From assembly GCF_014205275.1 (NCBI RefSeq), contig NZ_JACHND010000001.1:744001-808000 (forward strand): a stretch of 64,000 bases of DNA, in the 5' to 3' direction. A program made the translations under genes and the position numbers. A model generated the notes under the pieces. It worked only from the letters and a program-made list of their open reading frames with translations, made no database searches and was not told the origin of the DNA. Below, one piece after another: positions 42,534 through 51,481 of this stretch. This DNA comes from Sphaerisporangium siamense. GTDB taxonomy: Bacteria > Actinomycetota > Actinomycetes > Streptosporangiales > Streptosporangiaceae. Within the stretch, counting starts at the first letter, position 1. Each line of letters starts with the position of its first letter.

Positions 42534-44486
42534 ATGACGGCCGCGGTGATGCCGGCCGCGATGGCCGCGCGGCTGACCAGGAAGGGCGCGAAGATCGCCG
42601 TGGCGGTGGCCGGCGTGGACCCGGCCGACCTGGACGGCCTGCTGCCCGGCATTGCGTACGAGGCGGCGGACGTGGACGCGATGGGCCCCGACCCCTGGGT
42701 GGCCGCCGACCCGGCCGCCTTCGTGCTCCTGGCCCGCACCCCCACCGACCTGCGCCGCGCCGTCACCCTCGGGACGGCGTTCCCGGCCGCCGCGTTCGCC
42801 TGCGTCGTCATCGCCGAGGCGCCGCCGTGGTGCGACGCCCCCGGCCTCCCCCTGTCGCCGGGCCTCGGCCGCCGCCTGCTGCGCGAGCTCGCCGTCACCC
42901 GGTACGGCGGCACCGGCTGGCGGCTCACGGCCCGCTTCTCCGAGCCGGTGCCCGCGGGCGAGGTCGCGGCGGCCGTCGCCAGGAGCCTCGGCGGCCACCA
43001 CCTCGCCGCCTACCCCCTGCCCACGGCGGACCTCGCCGGGACGGGCCTGGCCGCCTGGCGTCCCGGCGACCCGAACGCGGCCTTCTCCGACGCCCGCGGC
43101 CCCGCGCCCGACCGCTCCGACGTGCCCACCGCCGACCTGGCCGTACGGGCCGAGGAAGGCCACGAGGACGGCGACAGGGACGGCGAGGACGGCTGGATCG
43201 ACCCGCGCGTCCCCGCCGTGGACGTGGCGCCCGCCGTGAGCTGGGAGCGGCTCGGCGCCCCCGGCGGCTACGCGGCGCTGCGCGCCCTCACCATCGAGCC
43301 CGACGCCGTGCCGCCCGTGGACGAGCGGTCGGTCAACCCGCGCGGCTTCCTCAAAAGGCCGTCGCGGCCGATCGCCGACCTCGTGCAGCACGACGGCCGT
43401 TGGGAGATCCGGCAGGAGGGGGCGACGCTCGTCCGCCTGGCCCGCTTCGGAGGGGTGACCGACGCCGACGTGGGCCGCCTGCGCCGCGCGCGCGGCGTCC
43501 GGCTGAGCTGGCATCCCGCCCACACCGGGCCGATCGCCGCCGTCCACGCCGTCGCGGGGCTCGCCGCCGCGGGCGTCCCGCTGCTGTCGGACCCGCCGCC
43601 CGGGTGGGCCGCGGGCGGCCTCGGACCCGAGCTGTCCGCGCTCCTCACCGCCGCCACCGAGGAGGACCTGGCCGACGACCTGCGGCGCGAGGAGCACAGC
43701 GTCCTGCTGCGCAGGACCGCACTCACCCACCACGGCACCACCGCCCGCTGGCGGGCCCTGGCCGCCCGCGCCGGGGTGCCGGTCCCGGACCCGCCCACGA
43801 TCTCGGTGATCATGTGTACCCGGCGTGCCGCGCTCGTCCCGTTCGCACTCGGCCAGATCGCCCGGCAGCGCGGCGTGGACCTGGAGGTGATCCTCACCCT
43901 GCACGGTGTGCCCGCCGGCGCGCCCGAGGTGGCGGCGGCCGTGCGGAACTTCCCCTGGCCGGTCACGATCGTCGAGGCCGGCGCGGACCTGCCCTTCGGC
44001 GCCGTGCTCAACCGCGCGGCGAGCCGGGCCGGCGGCGCCTACCTCAGCAAGTGGGACGACGACGACTGGTACGGGCCCGACCACCTGGCCGACATGGCGC
44101 TCGCCCGGGCGTACTCGGGGGCCGAGCTGGTCGGCGCCGCCTCGGAGTTCTTCTACCTGCGGCAGATCGACGTCACGATCCGCCGCGACTGGACCAGCGA
44201 GACCATGTCCAACCACGTGGCGGGCGGCACCTTCGTGGTGTCGCGCTCGGCGTTCGAGGCCCTTGGCGGCTTCCGGCCCGTGGCCCGCGCGGTGGACGTC
44301 CATCTCTTCCAGGACCTGCTCAGGGCCGGGGGCGCGATCTACCGCACCCACGGCTTGGGCTTCGTCGCGCGCAGGGCGGCGCGGGGCGGGCACACCTGGC
44401 GGGAGCCCGTGGGCTACTTCCTGGCCCGCGCGAAGGAGCAGTGGCGGGGATTCCGGCCGAGCCGACTGATGGAGTGGGAGCAGTGA
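42534..44486 (+). CDS. Large GT2 protein with an uncharacterised N-terminal half
   Basis: The C-terminal 240 residues or so form a GT-A fold with ISVIMCTRR, KWDDDDWYGPDHLADM (acidic run D508-D511) and VHLFQDLLRAGG. The preceding 415 residues include repeated Pro/Asp-rich segments and a section with ERLGAPGGYAALRAL and PRGFLKRPSRP that I do not recognise. It may be a degenerate second transferase or acceptor-binding domain. GAGGAA precedes the ATG. The stop overlaps the following GTG start. Confidence 0.8.
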   Translation: MTAAVMPAAMAARLTRKGAKIAVAVAGVDPADLDGLLPGIAYEAADVDAMGPDPWVAADPAAFVLLARTPTDLRRAVTLGTAFPAAAFACVVIAEAPPWCDAPGLPLSPGLGRRLLRELAVTRYGGTGWRLTARFSEPVPAGEVAAAVARSLGGHHLAAYPLPTADLAGTGLAAWRPGDPNAAFSDARGPAPDRSDVPTADLAVRAEEGHEDGDRDGEDGWIDPRVPAVDVAPAVSWERLGAPGGYAALRALTIEPDAVPPVDERSVNPRGFLKRPSRPIADLVQHDGRWEIRQEGATLVRLARFGGVTDADVGRLRRARGVRLSWHPAHTGPIAAVHAVAGLAAAGVPLLSDPPPGWAAGGLGPELSALLTAATEEDLADDLRREEHSVLLRRTALTHHGTTARWRALAARAGVPVPDPPTISVIMCTRRAALVPFALGQIARQRGVDLEVILTLHGVPAGAPEVAAAVRNFPWPVTIVEAGADLPFGAVLNRAASRAGGAYLSKWDDDDWYGPDHLADMALARAYSGAELVGAASEFFYLRQIDVTIRRDWTSETMSNHVAGGTFVVSRSAFEALGGFRPVARAVDVHLFQDLLRAGGAIYRTHGLGFVARRAARGGHTWREPVGYFLARAKEQWRGFRPSRLMEWEQ

Positions 44487-46108
44487 CAGGACACGACCGG
44501 CCCGCGCAGCCGAGGATCCGGCACAACGACTACGGCGTCCTGCGGCCCCACGAGCCCGGCTCGTGGACCCCGCGCATGCCGGTGAGCGTGGTGATCGCCG
44601 CGTACGGCCACCAGGACAAACTCGACCTGACCCTCGCCGCGCTGGCCGCCCAGACCTACCCGAGCCACCTCATGGAGGTCGTCGTCGTCGACGACGGCAC
44701 CCTCCCCGCCCTGCACCTGCCGGAGATCGTCCCGGAGAACACCCGCCTGGTCACCACCGAGCCCGGCGCGCGGGGCCGCTCCGCCGCGCGCAACACCGGG
44801 CTCGCCCTGGCGGACGGCGACGTCGTCCACTGGCTCGACGCCGACATGGTCGCCTTCCACGACGAGGTCGAGGCGCACATGCGCTGGCACCATCTGGCCG
44901 GCTACCTCGTGGTCATGGGCTACGTCCGCTTCGTCGACCACGAGCCGGGGACGCACACCCCCGCGCGGGTGCGCGACGCCGTCGCCGCGCACGCCACCGA
45001 GACCCTGTTCGACGAGGCCGCCAGCGAGCCGCACGCCTGGATCGTGGACCTGGCCGCGCGCACGGACGGCCTGCGCACCGAGCGCGAGCTGGCCTACCGG
45101 GTGCACGTCACCAACGCGGCCTCGGTGAACGCCGCGCTCCTGCGGGCCGCCGGGCCGCTGGACACCGGGCTCGTGCTCGGCGAGGACAGCGAGCTCGGCT
45201 ACCGGCTCGCGCAGGCCGGGGCGGCGTTCGTGCTGGCCCCCGAGGCCCGCACCCGCCACCTCGGCACGTCGATGATGATGCGCGACGGCGAGCAGGTGCG
45301 GCGCTACAACGACGCCTTCGTGCCCGACCACATCCCGGTCATGCGGTGGCGGCGCACCCACCCGCGCCGCCAGTGGCTCGTGCCGTACGTCGAGGTCGTG
45401 ATCGACGTGTCCTCGGCGCCGTACGAGGACGTCAGGGCCACCGTGGACGGTTTCCTGGCGAGCTCGCTCAACGACCTGCGGATCACGCTCGTCGCGCCGT
45501 GGGGGTCGGTGCGCGAGGAGCGGCGCGACCCGCTCGCCAGCCCCCACCTCGACCTGCTGCTCGCCCGCGGCCTCTACCGGGCCGAGCCACGCGTACGCCT
45601 CGCCGAGCGCGCCCCGGACTCGGCCGCGCCCGCGCCGTACCGGCTGCTGTGCCCGGCCGGCTGGGTGCCGGGGCCCGAGACCGTCCGGCGGTTGGTCGAG
45701 GAGGCGGCCGAGCACGGCTACGGGCTGGTCAGCGTGGCCCTGGACGAGACCGACGAGGTGATCGCCGCCCGGCTGGAGCACACCGGGGCGTTCGCCAGGG
45801 CCGCCCTGGTCCGGACCGCGGGGGAGCCGCTGGACTCCGCCGTGGACGACGTCGCCGGCACCCGCTGGACGGACGGCGCGACGCTGGGCTTCCTGCCCGC
45901 CGCCGAGGCCGAGCCGCCCAAGCGGGGCAAGGCCGACGACCCGGCGCTCAGGCGCGAGGTGGCGCGGCTCAAGGCCGAGAACGCGCGCCTGACAGAGAAG
46001 CTCGCCGGGCGCGCCGACGCGCCCGAGGCCGCCGAGAAGGCCCCCGCCCCGCGCGGCCGGGGGACGGCGCCGCGCGGGCCGGGAGCCCTGCTGCGGCGCC
46101 TGCGCTGA
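44483..46108 (+). CDS. Glycosyltransferase family 2 with C-terminal coiled coil and basic tail
   Basis: The N-terminal GT-A domain has MPVSVVIAAYGHQDKLD, VVVVDDGTLPAL, GARGRSAARNTGLALADGD and HWLDADMV, with LGEDSELGYRLAQAG further on. Residues beyond about 290 form a second region without a clear family, then a heptad-like ALRREVARLKAENARLTEKL stretch and an Arg/Pro-rich end. The GTG start overlaps the previous stop, so the two GT2 proteins are likely made together. The donor is unknown. It is the last gene of the cluster. Confidence 0.83.
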   Translation: MTGHDRPAQPRIRHNDYGVLRPHEPGSWTPRMPVSVVIAAYGHQDKLDLTLAALAAQTYPSHLMEVVVVDDGTLPALHLPEIVPENTRLVTTEPGARGRSAARNTGLALADGDVVHWLDADMVAFHDEVEAHMRWHHLAGYLVVMGYVRFVDHEPGTHTPARVRDAVAAHATETLFDEAASEPHAWIVDLAARTDGLRTERELAYRVHVTNAASVNAALLRAAGPLDTGLVLGEDSELGYRLAQAGAAFVLAPEARTRHLGTSMMMRDGEQVRRYNDAFVPDHIPVMRWRRTHPRRQWLVPYVEVVIDVSSAPYEDVRATVDGFLASSLNDLRITLVAPWGSVREERRDPLASPHLDLLLARGLYRAEPRVRLAERAPDSAAPAPYRLLCPAGWVPGPETVRRLVEEAAEHGYGLVSVALDETDEVIAARLEHTGAFARAALVRTAGEPLDSAVDDVAGTRWTDGATLGFLPAAEAEPPKRGKADDPALRREVARLKAENARLTEKLAGRADAPEAAEKAPAPRGRGTAPRGPGALLRRLR

Positions 46109-46146
46109 ACGTTTTCCGGATATCGGCGCGGATCACAGAAGCCGGT

Positions 46147-46176
46147 ATGACCAGAGAGGGGGAACGCGGTTAATAC
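46147..46176 (+). promoter_or_regulatory. Leaderless promoter of the DUF3151 gene
   Basis: ATGACC at 46147-46152 and TAATAC at 46171-46176 are separated by 18 nt. TAATAC ends 7 nt before the ATG at 46184, the leaderless arrangement. A GAGGGGGAA stretch is about 24 nt upstream of the ATG and too far to act as an SD. Confidence 0.62.
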
Positions 46177-46183
46177 TGTGCTC

Positions 46184-46603
46184 ATGGAATCGCACGAGAA
46201 CCTCCTCGCCGGCCCGCCGCCCACCCTCCTGCCGGACACCCCGGAAGCGAGGCAAGCGCTGGAGTCCGGTGTCAAGGCCAGCGATGTCGCCGCGCGCTTT
46301 CCGGCTTACTCCGGAGCCTGGGGGGCGCTGGCCGACGAATACTTCGCCGCCGGTCACGCCGTCACGTCCTACGCCTTCGCGCGTACCGGGTACCACCGGG
46401 GCCTGGATCAGCTCCGGCGCGCCGGGTGGAAGGGACACGGGCCCATCCCGTGGGACCACGCGCCGAACCAGGGGTTCCTGCGCTGCCTGCACGCGCTCGC
46501 CCGCTCCGCCCAGGCGATCGGCGAGAAGGACGAGGCCGAGCGGTGCTCCCAGTTCCTGCGTGACAGCAGCCCGGAGGCCGTCAAGGCCCTCAACTCGGCG
46601 TAA
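46184..46603 (+). CDS. DUF3151 domain-containing protein
   Basis: A soluble 139-residue protein matching DUF3151, a family common in actinobacteria and of unknown function. Visible family-like segments are AGPPPTLLPDTPEA, YSGAWGALADEYF, AYAFARTGYHRGLD with slight variation, and GPIPWDHAPNQGFLRCLHAL. It has no TM helix or signal. The ATG is chosen from the -10 spacing; a GTG two codons upstream is the longer option. From memory it often neighbours fba, whereas here four glycan genes lie between. Confidence 0.85.
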   Translation: MESHENLLAGPPPTLLPDTPEARQALESGVKASDVAARFPAYSGAWGALADEYFAAGHAVTSYAFARTGYHRGLDQLRRAGWKGHGPIPWDHAPNQGFLRCLHALARSAQAIGEKDEAERCSQFLRDSSPEAVKALNSA

Positions 46604-46610
46604 GCCGCGC

Positions 46611-46640
46611 TTGGGCGGCATCAGCCTGCTCGGGTAGTCT
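46611..46640 (+). promoter_or_regulatory. Candidate purA promoter upstream of a terminator
   Basis: TTGGGC at 46611-46616 and TAGTCT at 46635-46640 are 18 nt apart, predicting a start near 46647. The intrinsic terminator at 46654-46686 would then lie inside the purA leader. Confidence 0.45.
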
Positions 46641-46653
46641 CTCAACGCAAGAG

Positions 46654-46686
46654 CCCCTGTCGCGCTTGCGCCAGGGGTTTACTTTT
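46654..46686 (+). terminator. Intrinsic terminator or attenuator before purA
   Basis: CCCCTG (46654-46659) pairs with CAGGGG (46672-46677), with an inner GCGC-TT-GCGC helix. The U-rich tail TTTACTTTTT directly follows. It ends about 19 nt before the purA ATG. It either ends the DUF3151 transcript or attenuates purA. Confidence 0.75.
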
Positions 46687-46705
46687 TGGTGCGCGGGAGT
46701 TAACC

Positions 46706-47989
46706 ATGCCGGCTGTCGTTCTCGTGGGCGCCCAGTGGGGCGATGAGGGCAAGGGTAAGGCGACCGACCTGCTGGGCGGCGACGTCGACTACGTCGTCCG
46801 CTACCAGGGCGGCAACAACGCGGGGCACACGGTCGTGATCGGCGACCAGAAGTACGCCCTGCACCTTCTGCCGACCGGCGTGCTGTCCCCGGAGGTCATC
46901 CCCGTGATCGGCAACGGCGTGGTGATCGACCCCGGGGTCCTGCTGTCGGAGATCGACGGCCTGGTCGAGCGCGGCATCTCGTGCGACCGCCTGCTGATCT
47001 CCTCCAACGCGCATTTGATCATGCCGCACCACAAGGCGCTCGACAAGGTGACCGAGCGGTACCTGGGCAAGTCCCGCATCGGCACCACCGGGCGCGGCAT
47101 CGGCCCCGCCTACGGCGACAAGATCGCCCGTATGGGCGTGCGGGTGCAGGACCTGCTGGACCCGGGCATCCTCAGCAAGAAGATCGAGGTCGCGCTCAAC
47201 GAGAAGAACCAGGTGCTCACCAAGGTCTACAACCGCAGGGGCATCGACCCGGCCAAGGTCCTGGAGGAGTACCTCGGGTACGCCGAGCGGCTCACCCCGC
47301 ACATCGCCGACACCTCGCTGGTGCTCAACAAGGCGCTGGACGAGGGCAAGGTCGTGCTGCTGGAGGGCGGCCAGGGCAACCTGCTCGACATCGACCACGG
47401 CACCTACCCGTTCGTGACCTCCTCCTCGCCGACGTCCGGAGGCGCGTGCATCGGCTCGGGCATCCCGCCCACCCGGCTCACCCGCGTGATCGGCATCCTG
47501 AAGGCGTACACCACCCGCGTCGGCTCCGGGCCGTTCCCGACCGAGCTGACCGACGAGATGGGCGAGTGGCTGCGCACCACCGGCGGCGAGTACGGCGTCA
47601 CCACCGGCCGCGACCGCCGCTGCGGCTGGTTCGACGCGATCATCGCCAGGTACGCCACGCGGATCAACGGCGTCACCGACTTCTTCCTCACCAAGCTGGA
47701 CGTCCTGTCCGGCCTGGAGCGCATCCCGGTCTGCGTCGCGTACGACGTCGACGGCGTGCGCCACGAGGAGATCCCGATGACGCAGACCGGCTTCCACCAC
47801 GCCAAGCCGATCTACGAGGAGTTCCCCGGCTGGGACGAGGACATCACCGAGGCCGAGTCCTTCGACGACCTGCCGAAGAACGCGCAGGACTACGTCCGCG
47901 CCCTGGAGGAGCTGAGCGGCGCTCGGATCTCCGCCATCGGCGTCGGCCCCGGCCGCACGCAGACCCTGTCCCTGCGCTCGCTGATCTGA
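46706..47989 (+). CDS. purA: Adenylosuccinate synthetase
   Basis: A 427-residue protein with the GTP-binding loop QWGDEGKGK (residues 10-18), [20 protein letters not shown] and the switch-region [12 protein letters not shown]. All are hallmarks of PurA, which joins IMP and aspartate with GTP to make adenylosuccinate, the first step from IMP to AMP. A GGGAG SD precedes the ATG. The leader carries a possible promoter followed by a terminator, suggesting control of read-through. Function is certain by sequence. Confidence 0.96.
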   Translation: MPAVVLVGAQWGDEGKGKATDLLGGDVDYVVRYQGGNNAGHTVVIGDQKYALHLLPTGVLSPEVIPVIGNGVVIDPGVLLSEIDGLVERGISCDRLLISSNAHLIMPHHKALDKVTERYLGKSRIGTTGRGIGPAYGDKIARMGVRVQDLLDPGILSKKIEVALNEKNQVLTKVYNRRGIDPAKVLEEYLGYAERLTPHIADTSLVLNKALDEGKVVLLEGGQGNLLDIDHGTYPFVTSSSPTSGGACIGSGIPPTRLTRVIGILKAYTTRVGSGPFPTELTDEMGEWLRTTGGEYGVTTGRDRRCGWFDAIIARYATRINGVTDFFLTKLDVLSGLERIPVCVAYDVDGVRHEEIPMTQTGFHHAKPIYEEFPGWDEDITEAESFDDLPKNAQDYVRALEELSGARISAIGVGPGRTQTLSLRSLI

Positions 47990-48109
47990 CACGGCGGGGC
48001 GTCACGGCGGCGGGCTCGCTCGGGTCCGGGAAGGCACGCGCCGATCCACGGGCTCGCCGGGCCGCCGCCTTCACGGCCCCGCCTGACGGGGGTCAGGACG
48101 GGCGGACGA

Positions 48110-48122
48110 TAGGGTGCGCCGT
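48110..48122 (+). promoter_or_regulatory. Leaderless -10 element of the GDPD gene
   Basis: TAGGGT at 48110-48115 ends 7 nt before the GTG at 48123, with no SD present. Confidence 0.55.
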
Positions 48123-49061
48123 GTGCAGGTGGAGATACCGGAGATTCTGCCGGAGATACACGGCCATCGGGGGGCACGGGGCCTGCGCCCGGAGAACACC
48201 CTTCCCGGCATGGCCTTCACGCTGGAGCTCGGCGTCCACGCCATCGAGTTCGACGTCGCCCTCAGCGCCGACCGGCGGCTGGTGCTGACCCACGACCTGA
48301 CGGTGTCGGCGGTGACCGGCGCCGACACCGCTCCCCTCGTCGAGGGCGACCCGGACTTCCCCTACGTCGGCAAGCCCATCCGCTCGCTGTCGCTCGCCCA
48401 GCTCCGCACGCTCGACGTCGGCGTCCGCCGTCCTAAGTCGGCGAAGGACCGCTACGCCGCCACTCAGGCGCCGGTCCCCGGCGCGCGCATGCCCACGCTC
48501 GGCGCCGTCCTCGGCCTCGCCTCCGCCTACGGGGCCGACGACGTCCGCATGCACGTCGAGATCAAGTCCGACCCCACCCGGCCCGACCTGTCCGGCGACC
48601 CGCGCGAGCTGACCGAGCTGGTGGTGGCCGAGCTGACCCGGCACGGGCGGCTGGACGGCGCGGCGATCCTCAGCTTCGACTGGCGGGTGCTGCGCGCGGC
48701 AGAACACCTGGTGTCCCGGCGGTACGCCCTGGTCGAGAAGGCCACCATCGACCCGGCCTGGCTCGGCCTGGACCCGCGCGCGTTCGACGGCGACCTCGCG
48801 GCGGCCGCGGCCTCGATCGGCGCGACCACCCTGTCGCCCGACCGCGTGCTGGTGGACGACGACCTGGTGGCGCGGGCCGGCAAGGCGGGGCTGCCGCTGA
48901 CGGTGTGGACCGTCAACGATCCCGAGGAGGCCGCGCGCCTGCTCGACCTCGGCGTGGCCGGCATCGTCACCGACTACCCGGACCGCATGCGCGAGGTGTG
49001 GGCGCGCCGCGGCCTGCCTCTGCCCCCCGCCGTCGTCGCCCCGCGCCCCGAACGCCCCTGA
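48123..49061 (+). CDS. Glycerophosphodiester phosphodiesterase family protein
   Basis: The GDPD TIM-barrel signature HGHRGARGLRPENT carries the catalytic His and the metal-ligand Glu. It is followed by IEFDVALSADRRLVLTHD with the second His, MHVEIKSD and TVWTVNDPEEAARLLDLGV. The length of 312 residues is typical. Family members hydrolyse glycerophosphodiesters to glycerol 3-phosphate and alcohol. No signal peptide is seen, so the enzyme is probably cytoplasmic. GTG at 48123 is chosen by its leaderless -10 spacing; a GTG 9 bases upstream overlaps that hexamer. Confidence 0.88.
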   Translation: MQVEIPEILPEIHGHRGARGLRPENTLPGMAFTLELGVHAIEFDVALSADRRLVLTHDLTVSAVTGADTAPLVEGDPDFPYVGKPIRSLSLAQLRTLDVGVRRPKSAKDRYAATQAPVPGARMPTLGAVLGLASAYGADDVRMHVEIKSDPTRPDLSGDPRELTELVVAELTRHGRLDGAAILSFDWRVLRAAEHLVSRRYALVEKATIDPAWLGLDPRAFDGDLAAAAASIGATTLSPDRVLVDDDLVARAGKAGLPLTVWTVNDPEEAARLLDLGVAGIVTDYPDRMREVWARRGLPLPPAVVAPRPERP

Positions 49062-49191
49062 CCCGTCCCCGGCCGGGCGTCGCGCCGTCCCCCCGGCGCG
49101 TCACAACATCAACTGGAGTGCGCGCGGGAGTATCGTGCGGAGAACTAAAGTGGCGGGACCGTCCCCCGACGCCACCGACCGGAGGTCACCC

Positions 49192-49989
49192 ATGCAGGTC
49201 GAGCCGCGCATGTCCACCTGGGCCGCCGAGCGCTTCGGCGCGCGCGCCGCGGACGTGAGACAGCGGCTGGCCACCTCCCTCCGCGAGGCCGCGGAGAACG
49301 CTCAGGACGCCCAGAAGTGGTCCAGGAGCGACAAGCGATATGCCTACGGGTCCACGCTCATGGCGCGCCGCTACGAAGCCCTCGTCGCCGGATTCAGGGA
49401 CGAACCCGGCTTCCAGGTCATCCGCCCCTACCGCTCGCCGCACCACCTCGTCGTCCTGGACGGCAACCTGTTCCTCCCCTTCCGCTTCGCCGAGGACGAT
49501 TTCACCCCGGTCAGCGAGGCCCGCGTCAGCGACGGCCGCGTCTCGGCCCTGGCCCGCGAGCTGTTCACGCGCTACGGCCCGCGGACGATCTACCAGCAGC
49601 AGGAGCTCGACCTCGGCGTCCTGGAGGACGAGGACGAGGCCGAGGACGTGCTCCCCCTGCTGCGGCGGCTGCCCGCCGACACCCGGCTGATCCCGGTCGC
49701 CTACGCCGCCAACGCGCGCGCCGGGCTGTTGCGGCTCTACTGGGGCGAGGCCGAGCTGATCGACGACCGAGGGCACATCTACTGGCTGCACTGCGAGCCG
49801 ATCCCGCTGCGCGAGTCTTCCCCCTGGGTGCCGCAGGCCCTTCCGCTGGGCTCCCCGGCGGCCCGCTTCGACGCCGCCGCCGAGCCCGGCCTCGACCTCG
49901 CCCACCGCTCCGCCCTGGACCGCGCCCTGTCCGCCGTGGACACCGAGCCCCCGAACACGCGCCCCGCCGCCGCCGATGACCACGCGTGA
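49192..49989 (+). CDS. Uncharacterised protein paired with an Xre/ImmA-IrrE metallopeptidase
   Basis: A soluble protein of 265 residues that I do not recognise. It begins with a helical, charged section (about 1-60), then a mixed domain containing IRPYRSPHHLVVLDGNLFLPFRF, EARVSDGRVSALARELF and YGPRTIYQQQELDLG, and a C-terminal part with WGEAELIDDRGHIYWL. GGAGG precedes the ATG at 49192. Its last 14 bases overlap the next gene, so the products are probably made together. Partners of ImmA-like proteases are often the regulated or cleaved factor. A toxin, effector or protease substrate role is inference only. Confidence 0.72.
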   Translation: MQVEPRMSTWAAERFGARAADVRQRLATSLREAAENAQDAQKWSRSDKRYAYGSTLMARRYEALVAGFRDEPGFQVIRPYRSPHHLVVLDGNLFLPFRFAEDDFTPVSEARVSDGRVSALARELFTRYGPRTIYQQQELDLGVLEDEDEAEDVLPLLRRLPADTRLIPVAYAANARAGLLRLYWGEAELIDDRGHIYWLHCEPIPLRESSPWVPQALPLGSPAARFDAAAEPGLDLAHRSALDRALSAVDTEPPNTRPAAADDHA

Positions 49990-51241
49990 CCTCGACTCCG
50001 CCCCGCCCCACGACCAGGCCCCCGGCTCCCGGCCCGCGACAGGCCCACCTGCGGGATCCTGGAGCGACGGGCACGGTCAGATCCGTCTCTTCGACCAGGT
50101 GGACGAGCAGGCGGCACCCACCCCGCAGGCCGTCGCCGTCGCGTTCGACCAGGCACGGCTCACGCAGGCGCGGCGGCTGGCCGGGCTGACCAAGAAGGAC
50201 CTCGCCGAGCGCGTCGGCGTGACCCCCGCGGCGGTCGGGCAGTACGAGACGGGCGCCACCCACCCGCGTCCCGACCTGGTCCCGCGCCTGGCCGAGGTCC
50301 TCGGCGTGCCCATGGCGTTCTTCCTGCCGGGCCGCCCGCACGCGAAGCTGGACGGCTCGATGGCGCACTTCCGCAGCCTGCGCTCCACCCGCGCCCACCA
50401 GCGGGCCAAGGCGGTCGCGTTCGTCGAGCAGGTCTGGGAGCTCACCCACGCCCTGGAGAAGCGGGTTCGGCTGCCGCAGGTCGACCTGCCGGGCTTCTCC
50501 GGCGGAGAGGTCCACTCCGGCGTCGAACTGCCCCGCGACCCGGCCGCCGCCGCCCGCGAGCTGCGCCGCCACTGGGGCCTCGGCACCGGCCCCATCCCCC
50601 ACCTGGTCCGCCAGATGGAGGCCCACGGCATCGTCGTCGTCCTCCCGCCCCCGGACGAGGACGCCACCACGGTGGACGCCTTCTCGACCTCCCAGCTCCC
50701 CCGCCCGATCGTCGTCCTCACCGCCAACCGCTTCGACGACATCCACCGCTACCGCTTCACCGCCGCCCACGAGCTCGGCCACCTGGTCCTGCACGGCGAC
50801 ACCGCCGCCGGCGACGTCCAGCAGGAACGCGAGGCCGACACCTTCGCCGCCGAGTTCCTGACCCCGCGCGAGAGCATCCTCCCCGCCCTCCCCCGCCGCC
50901 TGGACCTGCGCCGCCTCGCCGAGCTGAAGAACATCTGGGGCGTCTCGGTCGACTCACTGCTCTACCGCTGCCGCGAGCTCGGCCTGCTCTCCGACTCCGC
51001 CGCCGGCCGCGCCTACCAGCGCCTCGCCGCCCTCCGCGACCAGCCCGGCTTCGCCGGCGAGCCCATCACCGGCTACCCCGGCGAACACCCCGTCCTCCTG
51101 GCCCAAGCCTTCGACCTCGCCACCACCCGCACCAGCCTGACCCTCCCCACCCTCGCCACCCAGTTGGCCTGGCCCATAAAAAGAACCCGCCAACTCCTCT
51201 CCCTCCCCGACCCCCGCCCCGAACTCCGCCTCGTCCCTTGA
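49976..51241 (+). CDS. Xre-type regulator fused to an ImmA/IrrE metallo-endopeptidase
   Basis: After a disordered 45-residue start there is a helix-turn-helix domain (about residues 55-110) with LAGLTKKDLAERVGVTPAAVGQYE. A C-terminal ImmA/IrrE peptidase carries the zinc motif HELGH (H265-H269) and a downstream glutamate in QQEREADTFAAEFLTP. ImmA-type proteases cleave repressors such as ImmR or DdrO, and fused Xre-ImmA proteins often work in mobile or toxin-antitoxin-like modules. It overlaps the upstream unknown gene by 14 bases. A 75-bp repeat arm starts 7 bases after its stop. Confidence 0.87.
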   Translation: MTTRDLDSAPPHDQAPGSRPATGPPAGSWSDGHGQIRLFDQVDEQAAPTPQAVAVAFDQARLTQARRLAGLTKKDLAERVGVTPAAVGQYETGATHPRPDLVPRLAEVLGVPMAFFLPGRPHAKLDGSMAHFRSLRSTRAHQRAKAVAFVEQVWELTHALEKRVRLPQVDLPGFSGGEVHSGVELPRDPAAAARELRRHWGLGTGPIPHLVRQMEAHGIVVVLPPPDEDATTVDAFSTSQLPRPIVVLTANRFDDIHRYRFTAAHELGHLVLHGDTAAGDVQQEREADTFAAEFLTPRESILPALPRRLDLRRLAELKNIWGVSVDSLLYRCRELGLLSDSAAGRAYQRLAALRDQPGFAGEPITGYPGEHPVLLAQAFDLATTRTSLTLPTLATQLAWPIKRTRQLLSLPDPRPELRLVP

Positions 51242-51247
51242 ATCGGG

Positions 51248-51322
51248 CCTCGCCTCCGCGCCCGGGGGCGCTCCGGCTCGGGCTGTGTTTCCCAGGAGGG
51301 GCTCCGCCCCCCTTCGACCCCC
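51248..51322. repeat. Left arm of a 75-bp inverted repeat bracketing the Xre/HATPase pair
   Basis: Identical to the reverse complement of 53699-53774 apart from one extra G in the right arm. It includes the internal hairpin GGAGGGGCTCCGCCCCCC-type segment and the motif GTTTCCCAGGAGGGGCTCC. The arms enclose about 2.4 kb holding the Xre regulator and ATP-binding protein genes. Confidence 0.92.
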
Positions 51323-51481
51323 AGTCGAAGGCTCCGCCCTCGAACTCCCGCCCCACCTCGTTCGGGTCGCCCCTCAATGATCGTGTGAAGACACCGCTCC
51401 GGTACGGCTCATGGAATGCCTGAAAAACGGCGCCCTGGGATATCGAGTGGTGAGTATTCGGCTGCTGGTTGCCGGTGACGC

